From Schistocephalus solidus (taxonomy: Eukaryota; Platyhelminthes; Cestoda; Diphyllobothriidea; Diphyllobothriidae), in assembly GCA_017591395.1 (NCBI GenBank), contig WEDG01001547.1, positions 1-64,000 of the forward strand: a stretch of DNA of 64,000 nt, written 5' to 3'. Below are positions 24,201 to 64,000 of the stretch, one piece after another (position 1 is the first letter of the stretch; each line of letters opens with the position of its first letter). The notes beneath the pieces are model-generated. The model was not told the origin of the DNA and did not search any database. It saw only the letters and a program-made list of their open reading frames with translations. Position numbers and translations under genes: made by a program.

Positions 24201-27200
24201 AGGCATCTCAGCGTGAGTTGCAAAAACGGGATGTCGGCCTAGTTGACACCTCTGGCTGTTTGGTTCGCCTCACGCTTTGGGGCAACGAGGCGGTCGACTT
24301 TGACGGCTCCACAAACCCCGCTGTGGTCATCAAGTCCGCCAAGATCTCTGACTTCAATGGTAAGTGCTAGGTCACCGTCGATACTACAATGAGGATTTGC
24401 CTTATTCATGGCCGCTCGAGCCACATGTATGCTCAGGTCTCATTCCGTGTGTTTATACTGTGCGCAGGTAGATCGCTGTCAACCACTGCGCAATCGTCTC
24501 TCGTAATTTCCCCTACCAATATACCCGAAGCGCTCCGTCTCAAGGGCTGGTACGAGCGGGAGGGTCGGTCGGCCAACTTTGAGACCTACCGAGGCGAAAT
24601 GGGTGGACTCGGCGGTGCAGATGGTCTGGCTGGAGGCCGTGGTCTGAACCTCCTCTCAGACCTTGCTGCTCTGGCGTCGGCACCAACCCCAAGGGCGACT
24701 ACTTCACATGCAAGGTAAACTGCTCTATCAATCTTCTTCCTTTTCATCAGATAGAGCGCCTATCACACCCCTTAGGACACACCGCACTCGTCCTGTAGTG
24801 CTGAAAATTTTCCAGCCTCGAGGTTCACAATTGTATCGGAGCCGTGACTTGTGCTTAAATCGGTTACCAGTGGTGTTGGCTTGTGCAGTTTTCGCTTCAG
24901 TCCACTATCACACGCAAGAAACAGGGTCAAGGCGACTGGAAATGGAGGCAAGTGTACTAGCTGAAGAGTGGGGGTTGTGGTGGAAGAGGGCTCATTTCAT
25001 CTCACGCAAGTGACAGCATAAAAAGGGACATATCCCCTGCACCTTTAGGTAGCAGCACCTTGACCTGTTGCGATCTTGGGAATCCGGTGTGAGGAGCCGT
25101 AATTATGTCGAGATGCTAATTCTATTGATTTTAGCTACTGGCGAGCCCAGATGCAATTTGGCCAAAAAAGGTGAATCGTGTGGCCTTAAATTTCCACTTT
25201 AAACCGACTGACTAACTTGCAGACGGTGTTTTATTAGTTTGGAAGGCCTACAGGAAAATACATCAACTTCGGCGCAGCCAATGTTTGCGGTCCCACCACC
25301 ACACGCTGGAAATTTTTTGCTCTGCTAAACCAAGCAGCATTTTGCAACTATTTTTATGCGAAAGAAGCCAATTTAGCACAATTGCAACCATGCAACGGTA
25401 GTAATTCTCCGTGCGGGGCGGACAACGACAGCCGCTCTGGGGAGCTGAGGTCCAAGAGCCACTTACACGTCTAAACGGAGCCAGGTTTCTACCTGACCTT
25501 TTCTTTGTCGCCTTCATTTGTACATTGGTTTTGAGTTCATCTGAGCACAACAAAAACCATGCTCAGACCACCTCAGCCATCTTTATTGGATGGCCAAAAA
25601 TATCCACGTACTATGATAGCGGCGCATCTTTACAGTCTTCGTTCGTTTTCAACCAACGTTGATCAATAACGTCTTATATCCGCTCGTGTTTCATATACAT
25701 TGGGCCTGTTCAATTCTTCAGGCCGGCAGTCACGTGTAATGCAGCTCAAAAACCTGTGTTTTTGCTGCGTGGATGGACAGGTCGACAGAATTAGCGAGAT
25801 CACTCGCTACAAACTCGACCTGATGTTTGCTAACCACATCATCGTTCGCTTGTTGTGAGAGCGATCTCCGAACCTTGTTAACCAAGGAAATCGCATGGAT
25901 CGCTGTAATATAGAATGGGTAAGTTGAATCTCGCGATCTCGAACTTGAATCGACGTTTCGCTCCTCAGACAAACAGAAGAATTTTACTGACAAAAACATT
26001 AATTTTGCAAGCTTTCGATACCATGATCCCGGAGCGTCCGCAATTTCAAGCATCCAATACCGATGGTCCGTTCTCGATTGGGTAACCTAGTTAGCAAACA
26101 GTTGGCCAGCACAACTGAACCTGGGCGGTAGAGTGCCTTATCGTATATTTTACTACTCGAATCAGGTTTTTTTATTCGTTTTCTTTAGAATTTTAAGTAC
26201 AGAAGACTTTCCAACGACTGTGTAGACTGTTTGGGAGTGTCTGTTCTAGCGCTTTGTCCCACGAACGTAACCGCAAGGCAGCGGTGGCAAGCATCATCAT
26301 GCTGCAGCGCCGTCATCGAGCGGGCTAGACCTCAGCACTCCGCACCCGATAGTACTGTCGCTGCCGTTGCGCAACCGATTCTTAGCCAGACACGAGGACC
26401 CGCTTATTTCGTTGGTAGCATTCTTTGAAGGTCGTTCTACTCCCCCCACCTGTAGATGCGCCAGGTATCCAGCAGATAGGCTAATATCGCATCTACAGGT
26501 GGGGGATAGTGCAAAGGTCTTTAATGGATATTACCTGTAAAGTAAGCTAGCCCTCCTACCTGGCGAACAAGCAGTCGTGGACCATCCAGTGATGTTTGAT
26601 AGACCAACCGGTATGCCGGATCTCAGCCCTCGTCTGAGTTTCACCGTCGTTGATACTCAATGACTGCTTATTTCGCGGCCTGCTTTCACGGAAGACCTTG
26701 CCCCCCTCCCCTCTCGGACGCGGAGTAAAGCGAGTGCTTGGGTTCACGGGCGGATTCGTTTAATATCAGCATGCTTTCTCCTGCCTTGCGTCCGTGGTGT
26801 ATCAGTTTGCATTGCTTCACGATTATTACCCTAGCACCAACCTCTGCAGCGTACCTCGTGTCTTCCAAGGTTTTATCTACTTATTTCGAAGTGGATGCGA
26901 GTGTTCGCTGACTGCCAAATTAATTAACATTCCACCCTTGTGTACTTGCTTAAACTGGGTCAGAATACTTTCTGATGCCCGTTTGCGATTAACGGTCAGA
27001 GATGCCCTTCATGTTTTTTTGCTCTATCAGGCTACAGTATCCTTTATGAAGAAGGAGAACTTCATGTATCAGGCCTGCCCAACCGAAGGTTGCAACAAAA
27101 AGGTTATCGATATGGGCAACGGTCTTTACAGGTGTGAAAAGTGTGCCCGTGAAACTCCCAGCTATAAATGGAGACTCCTTCTGATGGTGCGTTGGTGTTC

Positions 27201-28822
27201 ACCTTTCAACTTCCTAACCTACCCGAGGCTTCTGTTCGAACATTCCTCTTTTTTGCAGGCGAAAATTGCTGACATAAGTGGGGAGCAGTGGATCACCTGC
27301 TTCCAGGACACCGCAGAAGCCCTTCTTGGACGAACTGCCGATGATCTTGGTTCAATGAAGGATGCTCAGGTACGCTGCCTCCCTTTGACGACAAACGGCT
27401 GTGAATTTGGAGGTCGTTCTCTATCGTCTATCGTGTTTCAGACGACTAATACCTTTCTTTCCTTTCATTTTGACAGGATGCTGTTAATGAGGTCCAGTAA
27501 TCTCCAAACGCGAGCGATCTTATATTTAATGATGAGCAGGTCGAGTAGCATATTGCTCTTTGCAAATCACATGGATTTAGCATCTACGTCAGCGTCGGGG
27601 GTTGGAGAATCTTTTTCGGACGATGGAAACTAATCTGTTAATAGCCGTTCCAAGGACATTTGTTTTTTGGCCTCACTTGCCGATTATCCGATCGATACCC
27701 TGCTTGCATTTCTGTCCTGTCATCTGGATAAATCCGTGAACGTCACTCCCGCGTATTTTCAATCTCAACTGCCAGATCGTGAATTGTACTGAGGGTGCTA
27801 GAGCGGTTTACTCGGAGAGGCTCCCCAGCCAACTAGTTCAAATCCAACTACCTGGTGCCCCGTAGTGTGGCTGACTGACAAGTGTACCAGAAGCTTCCTT
27901 TCATCGTCAGTAGAATTTATTGATTATTGCTCTTCGAACTCGATGAGACGGATCGACATGATGCCCGAGTCTTCAGTACACTACTAGCAAACTGGTGATT
28001 TAGGATAAGTAAGCTGATATAGTTATCAAAGTTCGTCAGACTTTGCCTTTGTTTTGTTTTCTGAAAAAGAAATCCGGTCACGATTTTTTTGCGGGTATAG
28101 TTTTTTTGTTTTGTCCGGATGCTATCCCAATTTCTGACCTTTTTCGCCTATTATTTTCTCCAGGACGAAAGTCAGTTGGATGGCGTCTTTGTGGCATCAT
28201 CTTTCAAGTCATGGATTTTCCGACTTCGTGCCAAGATCGACAATTTCAACGTAAGATTCCAAAGTTCCCGGGGTTAAGACCTCTTTCAGTGTCACTTATT
28301 CAGTTGCAATGCTGCTTTTATTTCAGTCATTCATGTCACCTTATTTTGACTTCTGACATGTTTATTAGAAATTGGTGGGCATTTGAACGTGCCATTTGCG
28401 TCTCTGTATGTATGTAGAGCAAAAGTGTTCTACTGGCCAGGAAAATGGCTGCCCCCGCTCTTACGGACAAGTTTAGATGTCAGAGTACTCGTCTCAGACA
28501 CAGCCCTTTAGCGCCTTAGCTACGTCGTTACCAAGTTCACTCATCCCTTTTCTATCTCACGACCCAACATAGACGTAATGCCATCTTGTGCACACTTTTG
28601 ATAACAACCTAACAGAGAGTGCCTCCAACCCCCTTTGGCTCAATCTTGTGTCTGCTAATGGTCCACCCTTCTCTTCTGGGATTGTAGGACGAATCAAGGC
28701 TACGGATTGTGGCGATGGAGGCGAAACCAGTAGTGTATGCAGACTACGCGAAACAGCTGCAAAAACTGATTGACGCCCTCATCCCCACCTTGCCTGCTGA
28801 ACTGACCTCTGATGAGGCCTAA
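20941..28822 (+). CDS. RPA1: RPA1, replication protein A large subunit (5'-partial, eight exons)
   Basis: Large subunit of the nuclear single-stranded-DNA-binding heterotrimer RPA, used in replication, repair and recombination. Exons: 20941-21286, 22061-22267, 24150-24359, 24468-24714, 27031-27186, 27259-27369, 28164-28250, 28688-28822. They encode about 499 residues against about 616 in human RPA70. DBD-A (exons 1-2), DBD-B (2-4) and DBD-C with its CxxxxC...CxxC zinc site (4-8) are all recognisable, including the motifs [18 protein letters not shown] and DESRLR. The N-terminal RPA70N OB fold that binds partner proteins was not found; exon 1 starts in mid-codon, so at least one upstream exon must exist. 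Introns 1 and 3-7 are GT-AG; intron 2 is GC-AG. Exons 1, 2 and 4 each lack one base relative to the conserved frame, yet exon phases join perfectly if each base is restored. That suggests assembly errors rather than a pseudogene, though a decayed copy is not excluded. Confidence 0.93.
21287..22060 (+). other. RPA1 intron 1
   Basis: GT-AG intron of 774 bp. No repeat or RNA gene recognised. Confidence 0.8.
22061..22267 (+). CDS. RPA1: RPA1 exon 2: end of DBD-A, start of DBD-B
   Basis: Acceptor TTTTCAG at 22060. It encodes [26 protein letters not shown], then an acidic stretch and FNFTEIGKL. The frame slips by one base at about 22172-22174, between QIVP and [10 protein letters not shown]; the downstream frame is the conserved one. 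The exon ends GTT G and is followed by GCAAGT, a GC-type donor. Joining this G to AC of exon 3 gives FVDIVG, equivalent to LVDIIG in human. Confidence 0.92.
22268..24149 (+). other. RPA1 intron 2, GC-AG type
   Basis: The intron begins GCAAGT, the usual context of GC donors, and ends CCTTGTAG. No GT nearby gives a frame-compatible join. It holds a self-complementary AT-rich stretch at 23573-23648 and otherwise no feature I can support; short open frames inside it have no family resemblance. Confidence 0.8.
23573..23648. repeat. AT-only palindromic low-complexity stretch
   Basis: About 75 bp almost entirely of TAATAT/ATTATA units that are mutually complementary, so it could extrude as a cruciform or hairpin. 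It lies in RPA1 intron 2. Confidence 0.85.
24150..24359 (+). CDS. RPA1: RPA1 exon 3: core of DBD-B
   Basis: Encodes [18 protein letters not shown], then [20 protein letters not shown], ending AKISDFNG. The Trp of TLWG and the Phe of SDF correspond to the two aromatic ssDNA-stacking residues of human DBD-B (W361 and F386). The frame is intact. The donor is AATG|GTAAGT and the following intron is 108 bp. Confidence 0.95.
24468..24714 (+). CDS. RPA1: RPA1 exon 4: end of DBD-B, linker, start of DBD-C
   Basis: Acceptor TGCGCAG at 24467. It encodes [30 protein letters not shown] and a Gly-rich linker. At about 24675-24681 the frame must slip by one base to continue into [12 protein letters not shown] and the donor AAG|GTAAAC. 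With the base restored the exon length fits both neighbouring phases. In the uncorrected frame a stop follows just inside the intron. Confidence 0.92.
24715..27030 (+). other. RPA1 intron 4
   Basis: GT-AG intron of 2,316 bp. It contains a perfect 18-bp inverted repeat at 26443-26505. Otherwise no element or gene was recognised; the open frames are short and without domains. Confidence 0.75.
26443..26505. repeat. Perfect 18-bp inverted repeat, 27-nt loop
   Basis: CCCCCACCTGTAGATGCG at 26443-26460 is exactly repeated in reverse complement at 26488-26505. It would form a stable stem-loop in RPA1 pre-mRNA or in DNA. It may be a minimal MITE-like remnant; no target-site duplication was confirmed. 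Confidence 0.9.
27031..27186 (+). CDS. RPA1: RPA1 exon 5: DBD-C zinc site
   Basis: Acceptor CTCTATCAG at 27030, donor ATG|GTGCGT at 27186. It encodes [26 protein letters not shown] and YRCEKCARE. The four cysteines (CPTEGC and CEKC) match the zinc-binding site of RPA70 DBD-C. The 52 codons are uninterrupted. Confidence 0.96.
27259..27369 (+). CDS. RPA1: RPA1 exon 6: DBD-C
   Basis: Acceptor TTTTTTGCAG at 27258 after a 72-bp intron, donor CAG|GTACGC at 27369. It encodes [19 protein letters not shown] and [18 protein letters not shown], closely matching the human segment around NQWVTCFQESAEAILG. Frame intact, phase 0 at both ends. Confidence 0.96.
27370..28163 (+). other. RPA1 intron 6
   Basis: 794 bp. 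A tempting internal acceptor GACAG at 27478 leads to DAVNEVQ followed by a stop, whereas exon 7 at 28164 joins exactly in frame, so this stretch is intronic. Confidence 0.75.
28164..28250 (+). CDS. RPA1: RPA1 exon 7: DBD-C
   Basis: Acceptor ATTTTCTCCAG at 28163, donor AAC|GTAAGA at 28250. It encodes 29 residues including [16 protein letters not shown], equivalent to the FRSFIFRVRVK region of human RPA70, and joins in frame to DESRLR of exon 8. Confidence 0.93.
28251..28687 (+). other. RPA1 intron 7
   Basis: 437-bp GT-AG intron; nothing recognised inside. Confidence 0.75.
28688..28822 (+). CDS. RPA1: RPA1 exon 8: C-terminus and stop
   Basis: Acceptor GGGATTGTAG at 28687. It encodes [20 protein letters not shown], the trimerisation-helix region [11 protein letters not shown], and ends TSDEA followed by TAA at 28820-28822. 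Human RPA70 ends in the equivalent DESRIKATVMDVKPVDY segment plus a short helix. No perfect AATAAA was seen in the next 200 bp. Confidence 0.95.
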   Translation, partial: DESRLRIVAMEAKPVVYADYAKQLQKLIDALIPTLPAELTSDEA

Positions 28823-30189
28823 TGACGAAAGATTCACCTGCCTCGATTCCATTCTGACCCAACCCTCCTGCATTTTACATCCTCACCGTCCGTTCCCGCC
28901 CCCGCCTCAAATTTTACAGAGTCCTTGTACCTTTTTGTATCTCATACTGTATGCAGTCTGTACCACCTCATTAAGAGCTTTTTATAAAATATTTTATCAA
29001 AACTCGGCCTTGTAGCTGGTATATTCACTTACTCTCCGTGTTCTAACTTCTGAACGCGATTCGGCCTAGGCTTTTCACAGGAAGCTTTGTTTGCCCAGCC
29101 AGGAAAGTTCATCACGCCTTCCTGTCTATGCATATTTTTGAGATTTTAAAATTGCTGTAGTTGGGCTGTTTAGAATCGTAGATACTGATTTTCATACCCA
29201 CAGCATGATTAGTAATTAGAATCTTCTACATGTGTTTCACTGATTTTGTGCGTATATGAGAGGTTCAGCTATCCAGTGAGTCCGCTATCCACGTAGGTAC
29301 TCCAGTTTTTAATTTCTTCAAAAATCAGAGTAAATTCTTTCACACAAACCTCAAGTTCGGTCCTGAAGTCGAGGTTAGTAGCTGGACTTGAACCCATAAA
29401 CTCTGGTCTACCGACTGCTCAGCGGACCCCCCTTGCAGCTGCATCATGCGGCAGCGCAAGATCGGTGCAACGTGCCATTTGAGCTTTTATATAGTACTTT
29501 TGCTGGTACCTCGACAAACTTTATCCGCCGCTGATTGCCTGTCTGCAGAATGTTATAACTACGTGGTCATTCCGCTGAAACTGACTGATGTCATCTAACC
29601 TTTCGTTCGCGTCTGACCATATTTTTACTGAACAATTTACTCCACGTCCATACACTACTTTATGCATAAAACCAGTTGATACCATGTAAATCCCGTACCG
29701 AGAGCAAATGTGAGATCAGTAGGAGATGTGTATCGGATGTTATTCGATTTGGTGGATTGTGTAGGTTGCGTGTGCCACTTAGTTCCAAGGTGAAAACCCA
29801 AGGTTCTCAGTCGAGGTCCGCAACCCAGGTGGTTACAGCGTGAGATATACCCAAGTCGTTCTCTCGCTGTCGGTTTAACTACCGAGTCTGCACTACTGAC
29901 CATTTACAGTGAACCATGTGGGAGATGCGCTGCATCAACACGAAAACTAGATGAGGTTGCGGCACCCGTTAGTAGGGAGGGGGAGGTGTTGCGGCATGCC
30001 TAGGCTCGCACCGTGCCAGCTATTCTCGTCAAATTCAACTCGGAAAGTGGACTGGTGCCTGGTAGAGGGAAGACTGTCCCCACGACAGCCCATATAGATC
30101 ACTGCAAACACTGACGCGCTTTCAAACAATCGCTAGGCGCCGAACGCCGGGGCTTGGAAGGCTGCCAAACTAACGCGATAATTCGGTCC
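28823..30189. other. RPA1 3' flank; one tRNA-like remnant
   Basis: Downstream of the RPA1 stop. At 29375-29455 the - strand reads a tRNA-like segment with a B-box-like 'gggttcaagtcc', but no acceptor stem closes, so I treat it as an old SINE. No other gene seen. Confidence 0.4.
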
Positions 30190-30510
30190 TCCTTTCAGGA
30201 CGGACAGCCAGGCTGCAATGGTGCCCCTGTGGCACTAACCCGTTTGAGATGCGAGTTGCACAATGGATGTTTCTGAGAAAACCCGGTCCATCGTGTGTGG
30301 CCCGCGTAGACGGTCTGTTAGTTTTTGCCAGCCACCGCGCCCGATCTCTGGTTTCCCTGATTCTGTTCTGACACCGGACTCAGAAGAATGAGCGAGGAAA
30401 TAGTGCAGTAGATGCTATGAAAGCCTACTACCACTATAACAAACGCCAGTCACTGCTCCTGTGACCGCCATTCTGTGGGGCACGCCGTACACATCGTCGT
30501 TGACGATGAT
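30190..30510 (+). repeat. R1 interspersed repeat
   Basis: Shares 'cagccaggctgcaatgg', 'ctgattctgttctgacacc', 'agtgcagtagatgc' and 'acatcgtcg' in R1 order. It lies in the gap between the convergent genes. Confidence 0.6.
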
Positions 30511-31087
30511 AAAATTGTCGTTGGGTATTCAATCAAATGTTTTACTTGGAATTTTCTGAAAGAAGAGGTTGGGCAGTCTCAGAGTGCACCGTTACTTAAA
30601 GTCAAACGTCCGTTTTCAAAGACAACTACCGGACTATCGCCAGTAGTGTCTAGCTCTTCTAATCTTCTTTAGTACTGCGATTGGCGGATTTTTAACTATT
30701 GATTTCATGTCGGCGCTAATTATTTTGTGCCTACCTTCTGCGCGTTGAATAGAAGTTAATATTTTGTGAAGCTGAGTACACGCTGCCTAGAAGGCAATCT
30801 CAATTTTCTTTTACCAGGGATTTCTCCACAGTTCACATTTTTTACAATTTTCCAGCGTCTGCCTTAGTTTACCCCGACGCCCACTTCACGTATCAAACAG
30901 TATTTATGTTCCATCCCCAAAAAGCAGTAATTCGCTTTGGTACATGGTTATTTTGTGTCTCACGAAGGGGCAAGGCTCGAAATTAACCATCCAGCCTATC
31001 GCCTCGGCTTCGATGGGTAGTGAGTAGGCAAGAGGCGTTGGGTCCCACACCGTTGCCAAGCCGAGTCGGGGCTGCCCCGGTGCCTGT
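30511..31087. other. CCDC146 3' flank; nothing recognised
   Basis: Probably contains the CCDC146 3' UTR on the - strand. No perfect AATAAA was seen on that strand near the stop; an 'aaaataa' variant occurs about 130 bp beyond it. Confidence 0.35.
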
Positions 31088-62975
<31,888 letters not shown>

Positions 62976-63181
62976 CTGAAAACGGAAAAGGGTTTCAAAT
63001 TAAAGTAAAATTAACGATCAGAAGCTTGAATTTTCCATCTGGTTCTTCAAAGAACTTCCATTCCTTTACCCGCTTCAAAAATTGAAAGTCTGTGGTAGAG
63101 GGGGCACTCACCACGCTATCTTGAGCCCATGCGGGCAGTCGCCTAGGGAACATGAATATGTCCAGAGCAGGTGGTGCCGAA

Positions 63182-63345
63182 AAAGATAAGGAGAGACCGA
63201 TATGGCATTTTCAGAGGTATAAGCCCTCGTCAGCCAGCCATCACCAACCTCAGGTTTGGAAGATCTGAGGTTTGAACTCGGGTTCTTTCGGTGATTAAGC
63301 GTAAATTAGTCTAACGCTCTACCATAAGCCTGTTATCCCGCCAAG
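63182..63345 (-). repeat. R2 tRNA-derived SINE
   Basis: 'gagagaccgatatggca', 'cgtcagccagccatcacc', 'tttgaactcggg' and 'ctaacgctctaccata' keep the family order on the - strand. Confidence 0.7.
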
Positions 63346-63609
63346 TACTGCAATTATACATTTAGGATATACATTTCCTATGTTCTTCTATGGTATTTGG
63401 TGACCGTCAGGGAAAGGATTTCGGAGAGGGTGAGAACTGACTTAGGTTGCTCTCTGTTTTACCCAATAGGTTACCGCACGTGTATTATCCAAGAGGATTA
63501 GAGAATCTTCTTCGCTAAAAGTGGACAAGTTTACTTCAGAATTAAGCGGTTTTACCTGATGCAGTAAATAATCCTCACCGCAGTACTTGTCAGACGGCTC
63601 TTTAGCTCA

Positions 63610-63800
63610 GCTACTTAGGCATCAAGTGAATAGTCTCCTACCTTGAGCACAGTCACCGCTGTCGGTCGAGGTCGAAGCCAAAACAGTTGGCGATAACCAA
63701 AGGCACACCCGGCGCAAGTGGGAACGCCTACCGCGCTCTCTTCTCCTTTACCTACCCTGCTCTGAGAGATGACCGGAGGTAGGCGCGATGGCGAAGGGAT
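63610..63800 (-). repeat. R1 interspersed repeat, diverged
   Basis: 'gagagcgcggtaggcg' and 'gcggtgactgtgctcaagg' on the - strand parallel the R1 core; weaker than other copies. Confidence 0.45.
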
Positions 63801-64000
63801 TGAGGGGCTGAACAGCCCATCAAATTGGGTCGGGCATGATCTGGTGTCAGAAGATGTACCAGGCGAGATTAAGTGCATGAGAAGGCCACAGAGGCCACAG
63901 TGTGAAGAAGTAACTCCAGCTTGACATTCAGTCCTGAGAAAAACCATCTATCCCCTTAGCTGGTTCCCCTCCAAACCACAGATGCTAGACCGCGTAATAG

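Larger units (their letters stand above)
62976..64000. other. CCDC146 upstream intron; R2 and R1 copies
   Basis: R2 SINE at 63182-63345 (-) and a diverged R1 at 63610-63800 (-). No CCDC146 exon was recognised here, so the 5' part of the gene continues past the window edge. Confidence 0.6.

Noticed and set aside
27466..27633. Alternative RPA1 exon after GACAG at 27477
   Set aside because: It runs into a stop after seven codons, and exon 7 at 28164 fits the protein exactly.

Overview
Eukaryotic genomic DNA, most likely from a flatworm and probably a diphyllobothriidean tapeworm. The reasons are long repeat-filled introns, bilaterian-type split genes, a dense mix of non-LTR retroelements, and an RTE-like element with terminal C2H2 fingers that I associate from memory with Schistocephalus/Spirometra-type genomes. 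The species is inference only. I see no prokaryotic genes, CRISPR array, intact tRNA or rRNA.

Two cellular genes can be reconstructed exon by exon. RPA1 (large subunit of replication protein A) lies on the + strand in eight exons from 20941 to 28822; its N-terminal exons were not found. CCDC146 (coiled-coil axoneme/centriole protein, probable relative of Chlamydomonas MBO2) lies on the - strand in twelve exons from 62975 down to 31088; its 5' exons lie beyond the window. The two genes converge tail to tail, with stop codons about 2.3 kb apart. One handles single-stranded DNA in the nucleus and the other is a cilium/centriole component, so I see no functional link.

Layout. 1-20 kb is almost entirely retroelement debris: a gag-like fragment, a - strand CR1/jockey-type LINE (about 8.6-4.1 kb), a + strand CR1 (8.9-11.2 kb), a nearly full-length - strand RTE with C2H2 units (16.95-12.9 kb), a LINE 3' end (16.95-18.04 kb) and its inverted relative (2.5-1.85 kb). 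20.9-28.8 kb is RPA1. 31-63 kb is CCDC146, whose introns hold LINE fragments, a decayed mariner, tRNA-derived SINEs, an approximately 300-bp interspersed family (R1), Penelope-like tails and an approximately 560-bp ATC/GAT microsatellite.

Most unusual features: four single-base frame breaks inside otherwise well-conserved exons (three in RPA1, one in CCDC146), best explained by assembly indels; a GC-AG intron in RPA1; the retroelement with C2H2 fingers; an 18-bp perfect inverted repeat in an RPA1 intron; and two hairpin motifs resembling degenerate hammerhead ribozymes of Penelope-like tails. I found no convincing new defence-type or enzymatic system.
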